Shown here: positions 63,770-64,000 of the stretch, piece after piece
How the letters are laid out: every line of letters begins with the position of its first letter
Position numbering within the stretch: position 1 is the stretch's first letter
Source: Streptomyces tuirus
Lineage (GTDB): Bacteria; Actinomycetota; Actinomycetes; Streptomycetales; Streptomycetaceae
NCBI GenBank assembly: GCA_018195615.1
Contig: JAGTPG010000002.1
Coordinates: 1,860,001-1,924,000 of the forward strand
Direction of reading: 5' to 3'
Length of the DNA stretch: 64,000 bases
Position numbers and translations under genes: made by a program
Notes under the pieces: model-generated
Databases searched by the model: none
Told to the model about the DNA's origin: nothing
What the model saw: only the letters and a program-made list of their open reading frames with translations

Positions 63770-64000
63770 GTGGCACGAGGCAGCACCCGACCGACGAGCC
63801 GGGACGTCGCCCAGGCCGCCGGCGTCTCCCAGGCCGCGGTCTCCCTGGTCCTCGGGGACAAGTGGCGCGGACGCGTCTCGGAGGCAACCGCTGAGCGCGT
63901 CCGCGAGGCCGCCCGCGACCTGGGCTACCGCCCGAACCTGGCCGCCCGCAACCTGCGCCTGGGCCGCACCCGCACGGTCCTCCTGGTCGTCCCCGCCCTC
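63770..64000 (+). CDS. LacI-family transcriptional regulator, 3' end beyond window
   Basis: The first 77 codons are visible. GTG 63770 follows AAGGAG at about eleven bases. The helix-turn-helix and hinge are clear: 'TSRDVAQAAGVSQAAVSLVL' and 'ATAERVREAARDLGYRPNLA', then 'ARNLRLGRTRTVLLVVPAL' starting the ligand-binding domain. It probably controls the divergent MFS exporter and itself. Confidence 0.9.
   Translation, partial: MARGSTRPTSRDVAQAAGVSQAAVSLVLGDKWRGRVSEATAERVREAARDLGYRPNLAARNLRLGRTRTVLLVVPAL

Noticed and set aside
1..64000. CRISPR array, prophage or transposon
   Set aside because: No regularly spaced repeats, no integrase or transposase sequence. The tandem CACCAG run at 25012 is a coding microsatellite.

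Overview
The window is chromosomal DNA of a Streptomyces or a very close relative. The evidence is the extreme GC content with G/C in third codon positions, a conservon (cvn) signalling operon with a cytochrome P450, the Pup-ligase/PafBC/Tat/HelY neighbourhood typical of actinobacteria, and an NsdA-like TPR regulator. From memory, the gene order resembles the Streptomyces coelicolor core chromosome around SCO1590-SCO1642. This was not checked by a search. Apart from small intergenic repeats I see no mobile elements, rRNA, tRNA or CRISPR array.

Layout. (1) 1-11.9 kb, accessory metabolism: a partial SnoaL-like protein, a zinc-type macrodomain protein, a secreted GH51 arabinofuranosidase, a divergent MocR regulator/EamA exporter pair, a Tat-exported family-10-type hydrolase, 3-hydroxybutyryl-CoA dehydrogenase and a NUDIX hydrolase. 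(2) 12-22 kb, information processing: an NsdA-like regulator, pheST, an orphan PAS histidine kinase, an rRNA methyltransferase, and infC-rpmI-rplT with a non-AUG infC start and an attenuator-like leader. (3) 22-28 kb: an SseB-like protein, a mycosin-type protease overlapping a low-complexity membrane protein, a PLP-fold enzyme and a DUF2510 protein. (4) 28.3-35 kb: a divergent cluster that fits uptake and gamma-glutamylated oxidation of ethanolamine (GlnA4-type ligase, aldehyde dehydrogenase, SDR, FadR-type regulator, ethanolamine permease, PuuD-type hydrolase). (5) 35-46 kb: a LysR/TDT exporter pair, a cupin-XRE regulator with a metal-receptor-like protein, a betaine-type ABC transporter with two fused binding domains, an exonuclease, a siderophore-interacting protein behind an iron-box-like site, a GNAT and a pseudouridine synthase. 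(6) 46-51 kb: the five-gene conservon cvnA-E, whose P450 lacks ExxR as in CYP157. (7) 51-62.4 kb: helY, a lipid kinase, tatC, tatA, two small proteins, pafC, pafB, two FKBP isomerases and pafA. (8) The 3' end: an MFS exporter divergent from a partial LacI regulator.

Sequence quality matters for every gene here. About 25 genes or gene parts that must be intact in a living Streptomyces (pheS, pheT, pafA, glutamine-synthetase-like and others) are broken by loss of exactly one G or C, nearly always in a short G/C run. Restoring one base always recovers the family sequence. I treat these as sequencing or assembly errors, annotate each gene across the break, and give the break position.
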